Shown here: in pieces, positions 25,049-34,092 of the stretch
Numbering within the stretch: position 1 is the stretch's first letter
How the letters are laid out: every line of letters starts with the position of its first letter
DNA from: Terriglobia bacterium
GTDB lineage: Bacteria; Acidobacteriota; Terriglobia; Terriglobales; Acidobacteriaceae
Reading direction: 5' to 3'
DNA length: 64,000 nt
NCBI GenBank assembly: GCA_020072645.1
Contig: JAIQGK010000011.1
Coordinates: forward strand, 124,001-188,000
The notes under the pieces: model-generated
Database searches by the model: none
Seen by the model: the letters and a program-made list of their open reading frames with translations, nothing else
Told to the model about the DNA's origin: nothing
Position numbers and translations under genes: made by a program

Positions 25049-26788
25049 TCAGAGCTTTGGATGTTTGAGATGCCAGCCGGTTGAATCCTGATAGGCTTTG
25101 GCCACCGCCAGCATCTGCGCTTCGCCAAACAGCCTCCCGATAAACGTCAGCCCAGTCGGATGGCCCTTCTCATCAAAGCCGTGTGGCAGTGTGACGCTCG
25201 GGTGTCCGGTGAGATTGGTGATGCCCGTGCTGCGGTCGGCCACGGGATTGGGCGTGTAGTCGGCGTAGTCATAAGGCAGCAGATAGACGTCAATCTTTGC
25301 CATGAGCTTGTCCATCTCCTGCATCAGCAGCATGCGTGCGCGATTTGCGTTCACGTAGTCCGCCGCGGGATAAAGGCGATAAGCATTTTGGCCGGCGATG
25401 CGATCCGGGCGCGCGAGCTGATCTGGATGCGTCTCCACAGGATCACGCAATGCGGAAATTCCTTCAGCGTTGAGGATGGCCGAAGGATCAAGCTTTGGAT
25501 TTTCAGGAAGCTTGAACTCCGCCAGTTCGATTCCCAGGCTGCGAATCTTATCCAGCGCGGCGTGATCATTGGCCTCAACTTGCGGCGTCTGGCGCGTATT
25601 TTCAAACGCGGCCTTCAGGTATGCAACGCGCAGCTTGCGAACATCGAGCGTGGCGTCCCAGTTAAAGGGCACGTCCACGGCGGCAAGGTCAAGATTGTCC
25701 GCGCCTTGAATGGCGTTGAGCACCAGCGCGCAATCTTCCACTGAGCGGCACATGGGGCCGGTCTTGTCCATGCTCCAGCTCAGCGCCATCGCGCCGTACC
25801 GGCTGACACGTCCAAACGTCGGGCGCAGCCCCGTCACGCCGCAAATGGCCGACGGCGCAAGGATCGAGCCCAATGTTTCCGTGCCAATGGAAAAGCCCAC
25901 TAATCCGCCGGCGGTTGCCGATCCCGGCCCAGCGGACGAACCTTGCGATCCCATCGATGTGTCCCACGGGTTCATCGTCTGTCCCGCGAACCAGATGTCA
26001 TCGAGCGCCAATTCTCCAGTGGCAAGCTTGCCAAGGAGCACGGCGCCGGCTTCGCGCAGCCGCGCGACCACGGTCGCGTCCATATCAATGATGCGGTCTT
26101 TGAACGGCGCCGCTCCCCAGGTTGTGGGATATCCTTTCACCGCGAACAGGTCTTTGATTCCATAGGGGATGCCGTGTAGCGGCCCGCGATATTTGCCCGC
26201 GGCAATTTCCTTATCGGCCTCGCGCGCTTCGCGCAGCGCCAGATCATCCGTGATGGTGACAAAACATTTGAGCTTCGGGGTGTAGCGCTTGGCGCGGGCC
26301 AGATACATCTCAGTGAGCTCTACGGAAGTCACCTGCCGCGTGCGGACCAGCTCGCTCAGGCTCGTCACCGGCCAGAAGGCCACGTCTTCCAAGTTGGGTG
26401 GCCGCTGCACGCGAGGCGGCGCGCTTGCGCGGAACGGACGGCGCGTGCGATCAATCTTCATTCCCGGAAGCACCGGGTTGAAGTAGAGCGGCGGAGCAAC
26501 GCTGTTGTCGATTTCGATCTTGCGCAAGTCGCGCAGCTTCACCGTGTTCTCGCTGGTGCCCTTGAGCATCTTGTCCAACTGCTCGTCAGTGAACTCAAGT
26601 CCGGCGACTGCTGCGGCATCGCGCAGCATGTCTTTGGTCAGTGGGGGCGCAGGCGTTTCCGAAAGCGTTGCGTCAGACGGCTTTGCTTCAGAGAGACGCG
26701 CCCATAAGACGCCGGGAAAAAGCGTTGAGGTCAACCCAAGCGAGGAAAAATACGCGAGGAACGAACGGCGATCAGTGGTGAGGTTCAT
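25049..26788 (-). CDS. Amidase-signature family protein, exported
   Basis: About 579 residues. It starts with a twin-arginine-like motif (TTDRRSFLAYFSSLGLTSTL), which suggests Tat export. The amidase-signature core is intact: the catalytic Lys in HGIPYGIKDLFAVKG, the GSSAGPGSATAGG motif with cis-Ser/Ser, and FSIGTETLGSILAPSAICG. The GatA-like family hydrolyses amides; as an exported single enzyme it is more likely a general amidase than part of GatCAB. It has a ~90-residue N-terminal extension before the core. The ATG at 26788 gives the best Tat signal; a longer version from 26809 is possible. Confidence 0.88.
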   Translation of the reverse strand: MNLTTDRRSFLAYFSSLGLTSTLFPGVLWARLSEAKPSDATLSETPAPPLTKDMLRDAAAVAGLEFTDEQLDKMLKGTSENTVKLRDLRKIEIDNSVAPPLYFNPVLPGMKIDRTRRPFRASAPPRVQRPPNLEDVAFWPVTSLSELVRTRQVTSVELTEMYLARAKRYTPKLKCFVTITDDLALREAREADKEIAAGKYRGPLHGIPYGIKDLFAVKGYPTTWGAAPFKDRIIDMDATVVARLREAGAVLLGKLATGELALDDIWFAGQTMNPWDTSMGSQGSSAGPGSATAGGLVGFSIGTETLGSILAPSAICGVTGLRPTFGRVSRYGAMALSWSMDKTGPMCRSVEDCALVLNAIQGADNLDLAAVDVPFNWDATLDVRKLRVAYLKAAFENTRQTPQVEANDHAALDKIRSLGIELAEFKLPENPKLDPSAILNAEGISALRDPVETHPDQLARPDRIAGQNAYRLYPAADYVNANRARMLLMQEMDKLMAKIDVYLLPYDYADYTPNPVADRSTGITNLTGHPSVTLPHGFDEKGHPTGLTFIGRLFGEAQMLAVAKAYQDSTGWHLKHPKL

Positions 26789-26875
26789 GATGAGGGAAAC
26801 ATTCTGCACTGGCGGAGTGAGTTTGTCTAATGCGGAAGCACGCGAATGGCGCGGAAACGGTACAGGTTTGGACTA

Positions 26876-27007
26876 ATGACATTCGGGCGTCGTGTGGGGC
26901 ATACTGCTGTATTGATTCCCGGGTACATCAACTTCACTGAAGAATCTAACTCCGAGGATTACTTGGAAAAAGCGGTCGGCTTTATCAAGGCTGCCGAGTA
27001 CGTTTAG
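26876..27007 (+). CDS. Possible 43-residue ORF or gene remnant
   Basis: A short complete frame from ATG to TAG whose translation reads like protein (GHTAVLIPGYINFTEESNSE, then DYLEKAVGFIKAAEYV). There is no clear ribosome site and no recognised family. It lies 52 bases before the ankyrin gene. It could be a real micro-gene or the tail of a decayed gene. Confidence 0.25.
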   Translation: MTFGRRVGHTAVLIPGYINFTEESNSEDYLEKAVGFIKAAEYV

Positions 27008-27059
27008 GAAAGGTTTCAACAGGCATCAGACTGAAAAAGATCGGGCAAGCCGCAATATA

Positions 27060-27713
27060 ATGGCGAATGCCATGGACATGAAGACAGCCATCCGAAACGG
27101 AGACGCTGACACCTTGCGGCGTCTGCTTATCGAGGATCCCTCGCGTGGCAATGAACTTATCCGCTGGGGAGAGAACGATTGCATCCTTACGCATCCGCTC
27201 CACTATGTCTCAGACATGCTGTTTGAGGGCGCGCTGCAAAAGGGCAAGGAGCTGCCACTGGTTGAAGCGCTCATCCAGGCCGGAGCGGACCTCGACTTTC
27301 AGAGAGACCGTGAGGATGGCAAGAAGAGCGATACTCCTCTTATCGGGGCCGCGAGCCTTGCGGCGGAAGAGGTAGGCCTGAGGTTGCTGGATGCGGGAGC
27401 AAGGCCTGAACTACGCGGACTCTTTGGGGAGACCGCTCTTCATTGGGCGGCGCTGCTGGGTGAGCATCGGCTGGCGGAAAGGCTGATCAGTGGCTCCGAT
27501 CTAGACCTCAAGGACGAAAAATATAATTCGACGCCGCTGGGATGGGCAGTCTATGGCCGCTACAACCCACCGGCAGGAAACCAAGGGAAGCAGTGCGAGG
27601 TGGCCGCGCTTCTCGTCTCAGCCGGGGCAACGGTTGAGCCCGAGTGGCTGGAATCCGAGCAGGTGCGCGCCGATACGGCGATGCTTGCCGCGCTGCGGGC
27701 CGGGACGCCTTAA
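27060..27713 (+). CDS. Ankyrin-repeat protein
   Basis: A 217-residue cytoplasmic protein with about five ankyrin units, e.g. MKTAIRNGDADTLRRLLIED, PLVEALIQAGADLDFQRDR, DTPLIGAASLAAEEVGLRLL, TALHWAALLGEHRLAERLI and TPLGWAVYGRY. Ankyrin repeats mediate protein binding; the partner is unknown. Several in-frame ATGs (27060, 27072, 27078) could serve as start and none has a strong ribosome site. No related neighbour is seen. Confidence 0.85.
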   Translation: MANAMDMKTAIRNGDADTLRRLLIEDPSRGNELIRWGENDCILTHPLHYVSDMLFEGALQKGKELPLVEALIQAGADLDFQRDREDGKKSDTPLIGAASLAAEEVGLRLLDAGARPELRGLFGETALHWAALLGEHRLAERLISGSDLDLKDEKYNSTPLGWAVYGRYNPPAGNQGKQCEVAALLVSAGATVEPEWLESEQVRADTAMLAALRAGTP

Positions 27714-28073
27714 GCGTCCAGCCATGCCCAGTCCGGGAATTTGCAGCATGCCAGGAAAATCAAAATTCATATTTCGTTAACACATGTGAGCTCGACCTGC
27801 GGGGGGGACCTGGTTGGACAGAAAAGGACATTTTCCTTCATTGTGGACCACCCTCAGGAAGAGGAATGCAGCCAAAAGTGCCACAGTCAGACCCTGGGTT
27901 GTCCGATCTCCGAATGTGTTCGGCCCCTGGCGACGTTTATGGGGCCAAAGTGGTCTTGTACGGCTGCGATGGGCGAGTACAGTCCGTGGACAAAATGCCA
28001 GCGCGAGGATTCATTTATTTGCCAGAATAGCGTTGTTTTTTCTCAGTTTTATCATTGTCCAACCGGAGAGTCC
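27714..28073. other. Gene-free interval
   Basis: About 360 bases. Two plus-strand frames are open across parts of it, but their translations are Cys-rich and irregular, without family-like patterns. No repeats or hairpins stand out. Confidence 0.35.
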
Positions 28074-28241
28074 GTGGCGAAGAATATCTTTAAGTTTGTA
28101 GTCACCGGAATTGTGGTCGGAGTAGCTCTGGGGTGGCTGCTATCGCTTGTGTCGGGGAACCTCTTTGTCGTGTTGATGGTCGGGACGCTAGGTCTGATCG
28201 TCGGCGGAATTCTCGGAATGGTCCACCGGAACGATCCCTAG
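28074..28241 (+). CDS. Small two-TM membrane protein
   Basis: A 55-residue protein from a GTG at 28074, with GGAG about 6 nt upstream. Two hydrophobic helices, FVVTGIVVGVALGWLLSLVS and LFVVLMVGTLGLIVGGILG, end in a short polar tail (MVHRNDP). A longer frame upstream is Cys-rich and not convincing. Function unknown. Confidence 0.55.
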   Translation: MAKNIFKFVVTGIVVGVALGWLLSLVSGNLFVVLMVGTLGLIVGGILGMVHRNDP

Positions 28242-28274
28242 CCGTTGGTCAGGGCAGATAACTGTCGAAACATC

Positions 28275-28661
28275 TCATAACCCCAGAGCTTCCACTTGTT
28301 CTTCGGTTTCATAGCCGAGCCAGTGCGCAACTTCATGCCAGACCACCTGTTTTACTTCCGCCCGCAGATCTCCTTTTGAACAGCGCAGAATGGGGCCGCG
28401 AAAAACAAAGATCAGTTCCGGGGCATACTGCAACTGGGCGAATGACCGTTTTGTCCTGAAGATGCCGCTGTACAGGCCCAACAACTCAGTTCCGTGGCGC
28501 CATTTCTCCCGGTCCGCCATCTCCTTGAATACCTCCGGAGGAGGCTCGTCAACCACTTGAATACCTGGAAAATCCGGCAGACGCCTGATCTTCTGGGGCA
28601 GGGTGGTGTATGCCCACTCTACAATCTGCTCAAAGCTTTCAGGATTTGTGTCGCCGACCAT
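28275..28661 (-). CDS. Minimal zincin-like metallopeptidase (PF06262 type)
   Basis: A 128-residue protein of the 'metallopeptidase family' of short zincins. The active-site helix VVWHEVAHWLGYETEEQV (HExxHxxG) sits at the C-terminus, preceded by the conserved IFVFRGPILR strand and an N-terminal FEQIVEWAYTTLP helix. It lacks a signal peptide, so it is cytoplasmic. Members often occur alone like this one; physiological substrate unknown. Confidence 0.88.
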   Translation of the reverse strand: MVGDTNPESFEQIVEWAYTTLPQKIRRLPDFPGIQVVDEPPPEVFKEMADREKWRHGTELLGLYSGIFRTKRSFAQLQYAPELIFVFRGPILRCSKGDLRAEVKQVVWHEVAHWLGYETEEQVEALGL

Positions 28662-28672
28662 GAGCTAACTTT

Positions 28673-28790
28673 ACCACCAGGACAAGCGGCAAGGCGCGTA
28701 AAGGCAAAACCTTACCGCGGAGGCGCGAAGATTCGTAAAAACCTTACTGCGGATAAACGCGGATTGGGAATCGACGATAAGGAAAATGAA
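28673..28790. repeat. Intergenic degenerate CGCGGAGG/GCGGATAAACGCGG words
   Basis: Short imperfect words (ACCTTACCGCGGAGGCGCG, ACTGCGGATAAACGCGGATT) of the same kind as at 3058-3130, 22380-22560 and 23155-23200, filling the space between divergent genes. Confidence 0.5.
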
Positions 28791-28855
28791 GAACAAAGAG
28801 ATTCTCTCAACACTTATTCCGCCATGCGTCATTCAGTCTGATACAAAGGAAGAAT

Positions 28856-29290
28856 ATGTCCACTCCTGCACCCCGCCCGTCCGACGTTGCTACGCTCGAT
28901 GCCATTCTGCACGCCTTCTATGAAACTGTTTCCGGAGCGGTGGGACAGCCGCGAGACTGGGACCGCTTTCGGTCACTTATCCTGCCGGGCGGGCAGTTGA
29001 TGCCGGTTGTCTCCATTGCGGGAGAAAAGGCCAGCGTGCGTTTGCTGAGTACTGAAGATTTTATTCGCCGCGTGGATCCCATATTTGCGCGGGAAGATTT
29101 CTGGGAGAGGGAAACGAGCCGCCAGACTGAAACAATTGGCCACTTCGCCCACGTGCTGAGCTTCTATGACTCTCTCCGCAGCCCGGACGGACCACCTTTT
29201 GAACACGGCGTGAACAGTATCCAACTGCTCGATGACGGGGCTCGCTGGTGGATCGTGAACGTAATGTGGAACACTTCCCGCGCGGCGTAG
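28856..29290 (+). CDS. NTF2-like/SnoaL-type protein of unknown function
   Basis: A 144-residue cytoplasmic protein. The pattern of an N-terminal helix (TLDAILHAFYETVSGA), a middle with FIRRVDPIFAREDFWERE and C-terminal strands (GHFAHVLSFYDSLRS, GVNSIQLLDDGARWWIVNVM) fits an NTF2-like cone. The ligand is unknown. Stand-alone gene, convergent with the membrane protein that follows. Confidence 0.7.
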   Translation: MSTPAPRPSDVATLDAILHAFYETVSGAVGQPRDWDRFRSLILPGGQLMPVVSIAGEKASVRLLSTEDFIRRVDPIFAREDFWERETSRQTETIGHFAHVLSFYDSLRSPDGPPFEHGVNSIQLLDDGARWWIVNVMWNTSRAA

Positions 29291-29337
29291 GGGATCTTGA
29301 AAACCTGGCGCTGCACTGGTCAAGTACGGGCGCTTTG

Positions 29338-30228
29338 TCAGGCCGCTCTTTTGCCATCGCGCGGCAAGGCCGATGCCAGTGCGAGGGCCGCTCCGGCGTA
29401 GAGCAATGTGTCCGCGAAGTAATTTAATGCTTCATTGATCTCCTGCGTCGAACCAATGACGGCGAGAATCAGAGTAGGGAGATACAGGAACAAAGTAACG
29501 GCGGCCATCCATGCGCCAATTGAGATTGCCGCGGTGCGAGGTTTTATGTTCAGGGCGAGGGCGATTCCGGCGGCCAGCAGAACCGCTCCTCCAAGATATC
29601 CCCAAGCGCTGGGGAAGGGGACCCAGGAAGGCGTGAGTTTTTCCAAAGGAATATCTGGCACGGACCGTGGATAAAGAAAATGTTGCACGGCATAGAAGAC
29701 TGCGGCAATCGCCAGGACGAGGCGCGAAAATATGATCTTACATTTTGCTACTTGCGGCGAAGACGCGCGGCTAAGCAGTCCGGCAAGCGCCCATGCGCCC
29801 GCACAAAATGAGAGATCTCTGAAGACGAAGATCCACGCGAATCGACTTGTAGGATGCCTGAGGGCGGACGGCAGATAAAGCATGCAGACAAAAAGAAAGA
29901 ACATCAACCCGAGCAGCGTGGACGACAAGCGCATGAACTTGCGCACGGTAAGGCTGGTGGCCGCGGCGAGCAGCGCGCATCCCACTAAATACACCCAGGG
30001 CCGGTGCGGCCCCGGCATCCAGCGTGGGACCATATTCTGGACAAACTGTGGGCCGCGGAAATGCTCCGGCGCAAATACGGCAAGCGAAACGGCGATGAAG
30101 ACCGGGCTCAGTGCGATGAGCTTGTCCCATCCGCGCGCCGCGCCGAGTTCTTTGCGAAGGATGAAAACTCCGGCGGCAAGATAGAGGAGCCCGGCAAAAC
30201 ACATCCAGAAATTTGGTGATGAAAGCAT
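29338..30228 (-). CDS. Multi-pass membrane protein (DoxX-like)
   Basis: A 296-residue protein with eight or so hydrophobic segments, e.g. WMCFAGLLYLAAGVFILRK, LIALSPVFIAVSLAVFA, TLLGLMFFLFVCMLYLPSAL, AILAVIGS-type and YAGAALALASALP. The repeated organisation (two halves each starting with an 'AGxxxL' helix and a 'PEHFRGPQFV'/'QHFLYPRSV' loop) suggests an internal duplication of a four-helix DoxX-like unit. The ATG at 30228 is preceded by GAGGTCCTG, and the 29 upstream residues are not hydrophobic. Function unknown. Confidence 0.75.
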   Translation of the reverse strand: MLSSPNFWMCFAGLLYLAAGVFILRKELGAARGWDKLIALSPVFIAVSLAVFAPEHFRGPQFVQNMVPRWMPGPHRPWVYLVGCALLAAATSLTVRKFMRLSSTLLGLMFFLFVCMLYLPSALRHPTSRFAWIFVFRDLSFCAGAWALAGLLSRASSPQVAKCKIIFSRLVLAIAAVFYAVQHFLYPRSVPDIPLEKLTPSWVPFPSAWGYLGGAVLLAAGIALALNIKPRTAAISIGAWMAAVTLFLYLPTLILAVIGSTQEINEALNYFADTLLYAGAALALASALPRDGKRAA

Positions 30229-30382
30229 CAGGACCTCTTTTGCAACGGCGCTGCGGCAGAGATTATATCCCGGTCGTCGAACGAAGCGAGAAAAGGCGGG
30301 ACGAGGCGCACTCAATGCGTGGTAGATGGTTCCGTTATCCGATGAAGACTAACGGCGTCGTGAGAAAGTAACGATGCAGAAT

Positions 30383-30781
30383 TTATTTGGCGGAACGAAC
30401 AGAGAGCACGCGTCGCGCCAGGCTACGGAATTGGTCCAAGGGAGTTTTCTCTACTGCGAATCCTTGCGCGCGCATTTTGCTCAGGCCGTCATTTAACCGG
30501 CTGCGAGCTACAGGACCCATGGCGATGAAGCGGAAAGCTTGCGCATTGTTGCGCGCCATAGGCAAAAGCTCAATCGCAGCGGAGAAAGTTCCGGAAGCAG
30601 TTTGTATCCCGATGTCAGCGAATGTGCCGGAAGCGAATCGCTTGTCCATGCGAACCGTACCACCAGTAAGGGACAGCATATGAAGAGTGCCTTTGAGTTT
30701 TTCAGCGCCAACTGAAACAATCGCCTGCTCGTTATTGGGCACAACAAACCTGGGTGAACGAACGCGTCTCTGATTCTTCAT
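30383..30781 (-). CDS. PilZ-like domain protein
   Basis: About 132 residues. The start of the domain has an Arg-rich segment (KNQRRVRSPRFVVP), followed by LSLTGGTVRM, which resembles the (D/N)xSxxG motif of PilZ domains with a Thr-Gly-Gly variant. It may bind cyclic di-GMP, though the altered motif makes that uncertain. The upstream frame from 30904 is unconserved, and the ATG at 30781 has GGAG 10 nt upstream. Confidence 0.5.
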   Translation of the reverse strand: MKNQRRVRSPRFVVPNNEQAIVSVGAEKLKGTLHMLSLTGGTVRMDKRFASGTFADIGIQTASGTFSAAIELLPMARNNAQAFRFIAMGPVARSRLNDGLSKMRAQGFAVEKTPLDQFRSLARRVLSVRSAK

Positions 30782-30978
30782 CCTTATATTGCTCCGGCCT
30801 GACTTGTTTAAAGCTGAATGGTAGCAATCTACCCAAATGAAAGGAACGATGAAGTGCGCTTTCTTGCCACCGAAGGACATGGCAGAATATGGCCATTCAG
30901 GCACGGTCGGCTGGCAAATGTCCGCACCGCTGGTTGGCGAGCGGCGTGCGTTGATCTTAAGCCATTGAAAACAAAGTA

Positions 30979-31004
30979 TGGCGGAAGCGTGTGAGAGTCG
31001 AACT
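30979..31004 (-). repeat. 26-bp copy of the tRNA-Sec 3' end (att-like)
   Basis: An exact 26-bp duplicate of the T-arm/acceptor 3' end of the tRNA-Sec at 31118-31143, in the same orientation and 139 bp away. Partial tRNA 3'-end duplications are the hallmark of integrase attachment sites; here only ~113 bp separates the copies, so no element remains. Confidence 0.8.
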
Positions 31005-31117
31005 TGAGCCGGGTTGCGGGCGTGACTCTGAGCGTTATTTGCGAAGGGGAGAGTCCGCAGGCGAAATCCTGAGCTAGCAACGCGAGCCGAAGGATCTCTT
31101 AGATAAGGATGTTGGTT

Positions 31118-31214
31118 TGGCGGAAGCGTGTGAGAGTCGAACTCACCAGAGCCAGCAAAGCTAACTCTCGCCGGTTTTGAAGACCGGAAGGGTCACCGGA
31201 CCCCATGCGCTTCC
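31118..31214 (-). tRNA. selC: tRNA-Sec (anticodon UCA)
   Basis: A 97-nt selenocysteine tRNA. The acceptor GGAAGCG pairs with CGCTTCC followed by discriminator G and encoded CCA. The anticodon stem-loop is CCGGT-CTTCAAA-ACCGG (UCA at 31178-31180). A long variable arm (GAGTTAGC/GCTGGCTC), a five-bp T stem around TTCGACT and a long D stem are all typical of bacterial tRNA-Sec. It implies that this organism makes selenoproteins, though no selA/selB/selD or selenoprotein gene is visible in the window. Its 3' end is duplicated at 30979-31004. Confidence 0.95.
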
Positions 31215-31415
31215 GCGTTGCATCAGTGTACAGGAAAGATTTCCATCCACCACGGAGGCACGAGGACACGGAAAGAAACATCGGGGGGATCGCGCGTGAT
31301 CTGGTGATCGAATGATCGGAAAACCAAGACCTACCGATCCCCCCAGCGCACTTTGCGTACTTTGCGTTTTTTGCGGTAAAACCGTCTTGGCTGAGTACTG
31401 ACTGCTGACCGCAAA
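31215..31415. repeat. Low-complexity words upstream of tRNA-Sec
   Basis: Short repeated words such as CCACCACGGAGGCACGAGGACACGG-type sequence (31247-31273) and ACTTTGCGTACTTTGCG (31350-31375), plus GAGTACTGACTGCTGACC at 31393-31410. No gene seen. Confidence 0.45.
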
Positions 31416-33872
31416 TTACTCTGATCGCAGTGCCTCCGCCGGATCAACTCGTGCAGCGCGAGCAGCCGGCAACGCAGATGCGATTACGGCTGCAGCCAGA
31501 ATCACCGCAGCGGACGCGATCAATGGCAGCACACCTGGCAATTGCACCACGCCAATGTACTTACCGATGGTTCGTTCCAGGGCAAAGCCAACTACAACTC
31601 CCGCGACTACGCCCGCGCTGGCAATCACCAGCCCCTCGGAGAGCACCTTGGCGAGAATGCTGCGCGGCTGCGCGCCCAGCGCCTGACGGATTCCGAACTC
31701 GCGCGTGCGGCCGCTTACAGAAAAAGCGAGAACGCCCGCCACGCCCACAACGGAAATCAACAGCGCCAGCGTGGCAAATCCGCCGAATACAATGGCATTG
31801 AGGCGGTCTGGCGTCAGCACTTCCGCGCGCACGTCTTCGAGCGAGCTGGCTCGCTCCACGGGCTGATCTGCTGACATGTCATGGATTGTCCGCGTGATGG
31901 TTGGAACGAGCGCATAGGGATCATTTTGCGCGCGCACAAAGAGACGCCCATTAAAGCCTTCCTGCGCTGACGGTTGATAGACCGTCATGGCCGGTTGCGG
32001 GATGATGTTTTCATCGTCCACGTCAGGCACCACGCCGATGATTCGCCGCGGCTCCGTGCTGATGCCGATAAACTTCATCACGCCGTCCGTCCATTGCAGA
32101 TGACGGTCCACGGCCTCGCGCCCGGGAAAGAGCCGCTGAGCGACACTGCGACTGATGATCACCACGCGCTCTGCGCCGTCACGGTCTGTGTCCCTGAAGT
32201 CGCGGCCTTCCACGACCGGCACGCCCAATGTTTCAAAGAATCCTGGCGAAATCGACCGGAAGCGTGCACGCAGGTCCTCGCTGTTGTCGCGTCGCGCGCC
32301 TTCGACAGAGAAGGTGAAGCTGATGCTCAGAGCGCGGCCATCGCGCCAGGGAACACCGAAGCCTGAAGAAACATGTTGCACTCCCGGCAGCGTGCTCACG
32401 CGTCGTGACACTTCACGGTAAAAATCCCGCACCTGGTCCGGTGTTTTGCCTTCCGCCATCACGGGCAGATTCACCGCCAGGACGTGAGCTGTTTCAAACG
32501 GAGGCTGCGTTTTCTCCAACACCAGAAGAGTTTTTACCAGCGCGCCCGCTCCTGCCAGCAAAAGAAATGATGCCGTAATTTGTGTTACGGCAAAAATGCC
32601 GAGCCGCCGGCTGCTTCCTCCGCTCACGCGCACACTGCTTGCCAAGCTGAATCCTGCAGAAGTATCCGGCGAAGGCAGGCGAGGCACAAACGCCAGGAAA
32701 ACTGCGGCAATCATCGCAAGCGCAACGCCAATCCAAACCATGCTGAAGTCAAGGGTAAGATCGAGGGCGCGCACTGAAAACCTTGAAGCATATTTAGCCA
32801 GCACGGCGACCATCGGCGCGGCAATGGCCATCCCCGCCAGAGCGCCGCTGCCGCACAGCACAATTCCTTCCGCCAGCAGCGACCGTCTGAACGCGCTGGT
32901 GGTTGCTCCCAGCGCGGCGCGAATCGCCATCTCCGGTTCGCGACGCACGGCCCGCGCCAGAATAAGGTTGGCCACGTTGGAGCATGCAATCACAAACAGC
33001 AGGCCGGATGCGGCGAACAGCACCCAGAGAATCGTCCGTGCGCGTGAGTTGATCTGGTCATGCATGCGCGTCACTTCAATCTGATAATGGTCGCCGGGCT
33101 TGTAAACTTCAGGATGCGCGGACACCATGGCCGCGTGCACTGTACGCAATTCCGCTCGCGCAGCGTCCAGATCGGCGCCCGGAGCAAGGCGCGCAAATAC
33201 CTCGGTCATGCGATGCTCGCGGCCGGTCACCATGGTCGCCGAAAGATGATGCGGGCTGGTCACGATGTTGGCAATCATCTCGGTTTCAACCGGATAAGGA
33301 ACTGACGGCTCCAAAACGCCCACGATCGTGGCGGAACGGCTGCCTTCAAAGCCTCCAAGCTTGACCACTTTCCCGATCACGCCACGATCAGAGTGCAGCG
33401 AGTTCACCCAGAACCGGTATGTCAGTACAGCCGCCCCCGCCGCGTTGGGACCGTCATCGTTGGGAGTGAGCAGGCGGCCAAGCACCGGACGCAGTCCCAT
33501 GACCTCAAAATAATTTCCGTCAACCACACCAGCGCGGATCTCTCGCGGCTCACCCAGTCCAACAATAGTGAAATCGATCGCGGAAAAAGTGCCGAGTTCC
33601 TTGATGCTCTTCAGCCCACTGCCTATGTCATTGATTTCCGGCACTGAGAAGGTGGTATTGTCCGCGCCAATTCCCGGAGCGCTCTGGCGCACGTAAAGCA
33701 GGCGGTCTTCGTCGCGATTGGCCAAGGGCCGCAGCAGCACGCCACGAATAACGCTGAATATCGCCGCGTTCGCACCGATGCCCAGAGCCAGAGTGATGGC
33801 CACGGTGAACCACAATGCGCGTGCATGCGCCAAAGAACGTATGGCAACTTTCAAATCGCGAAGAAAAGACAT
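31416..33872 (-). CDS. ABC transporter permease, ADOP/MacB-like
   Basis: An 818-residue permease starting at the ATG at 33872 (AGGG at 6 nt upstream). The N-terminal MSFLRDLKVAIRSLAHARAL and ALGIGANAAIFSVIRGVLLRPL are the hallmark of the duplicated FtsX permeases abundant in Acidobacteriota (ADOP). Two periplasmic MacB-like domains alternate with two FtsX helix sets (FVIACSNVANLILARAVRRE; LISVVGVAGVLAFSVSGRTR). Such proteins work with a LolD/MacB-type ATPase to export peptides, drugs or lipoproteins. No ATPase is directly adjacent; one is at 38508-39212. Confidence 0.9.
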   Translation of the reverse strand: MSFLRDLKVAIRSLAHARALWFTVAITLALGIGANAAIFSVIRGVLLRPLANRDEDRLLYVRQSAPGIGADNTTFSVPEINDIGSGLKSIKELGTFSAIDFTIVGLGEPREIRAGVVDGNYFEVMGLRPVLGRLLTPNDDGPNAAGAAVLTYRFWVNSLHSDRGVIGKVVKLGGFEGSRSATIVGVLEPSVPYPVETEMIANIVTSPHHLSATMVTGREHRMTEVFARLAPGADLDAARAELRTVHAAMVSAHPEVYKPGDHYQIEVTRMHDQINSRARTILWVLFAASGLLFVIACSNVANLILARAVRREPEMAIRAALGATTSAFRRSLLAEGIVLCGSGALAGMAIAAPMVAVLAKYASRFSVRALDLTLDFSMVWIGVALAMIAAVFLAFVPRLPSPDTSAGFSLASSVRVSGGSSRRLGIFAVTQITASFLLLAGAGALVKTLLVLEKTQPPFETAHVLAVNLPVMAEGKTPDQVRDFYREVSRRVSTLPGVQHVSSGFGVPWRDGRALSISFTFSVEGARRDNSEDLRARFRSISPGFFETLGVPVVEGRDFRDTDRDGAERVVIISRSVAQRLFPGREAVDRHLQWTDGVMKFIGISTEPRRIIGVVPDVDDENIIPQPAMTVYQPSAQEGFNGRLFVRAQNDPYALVPTITRTIHDMSADQPVERASSLEDVRAEVLTPDRLNAIVFGGFATLALLISVVGVAGVLAFSVSGRTREFGIRQALGAQPRSILAKVLSEGLVIASAGVVAGVVVGFALERTIGKYIGVVQLPGVLPLIASAAVILAAAVIASALPAARAARVDPAEALRSE

Positions 33873-34092
33873 GGGAATCCCTTGATGGATCAGGTTATCA
33901 ATGTCGCCTGAACGGCGCAACGCTCTTGCTGATTTAGGTTAGACGTATAAGGGATCACTAGAGAAGCAGCGATTTTACAGGTTTGAGATCCATGTTCGTT
34001 CGAACGGAAGCCAGAACAAATCCATCACAATCGCGCCTACGACAGAGAGGCCATTTGCGTCAGCAAGCCGGCCCAAAATGATCCGTGCTATT

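Noticed and set aside
27741-28073. Long upstream extension of the small membrane gene
   Set aside because: Cys-rich irregular translation; the GTG at 28074 has its own ribosome site directly before the membrane helices.
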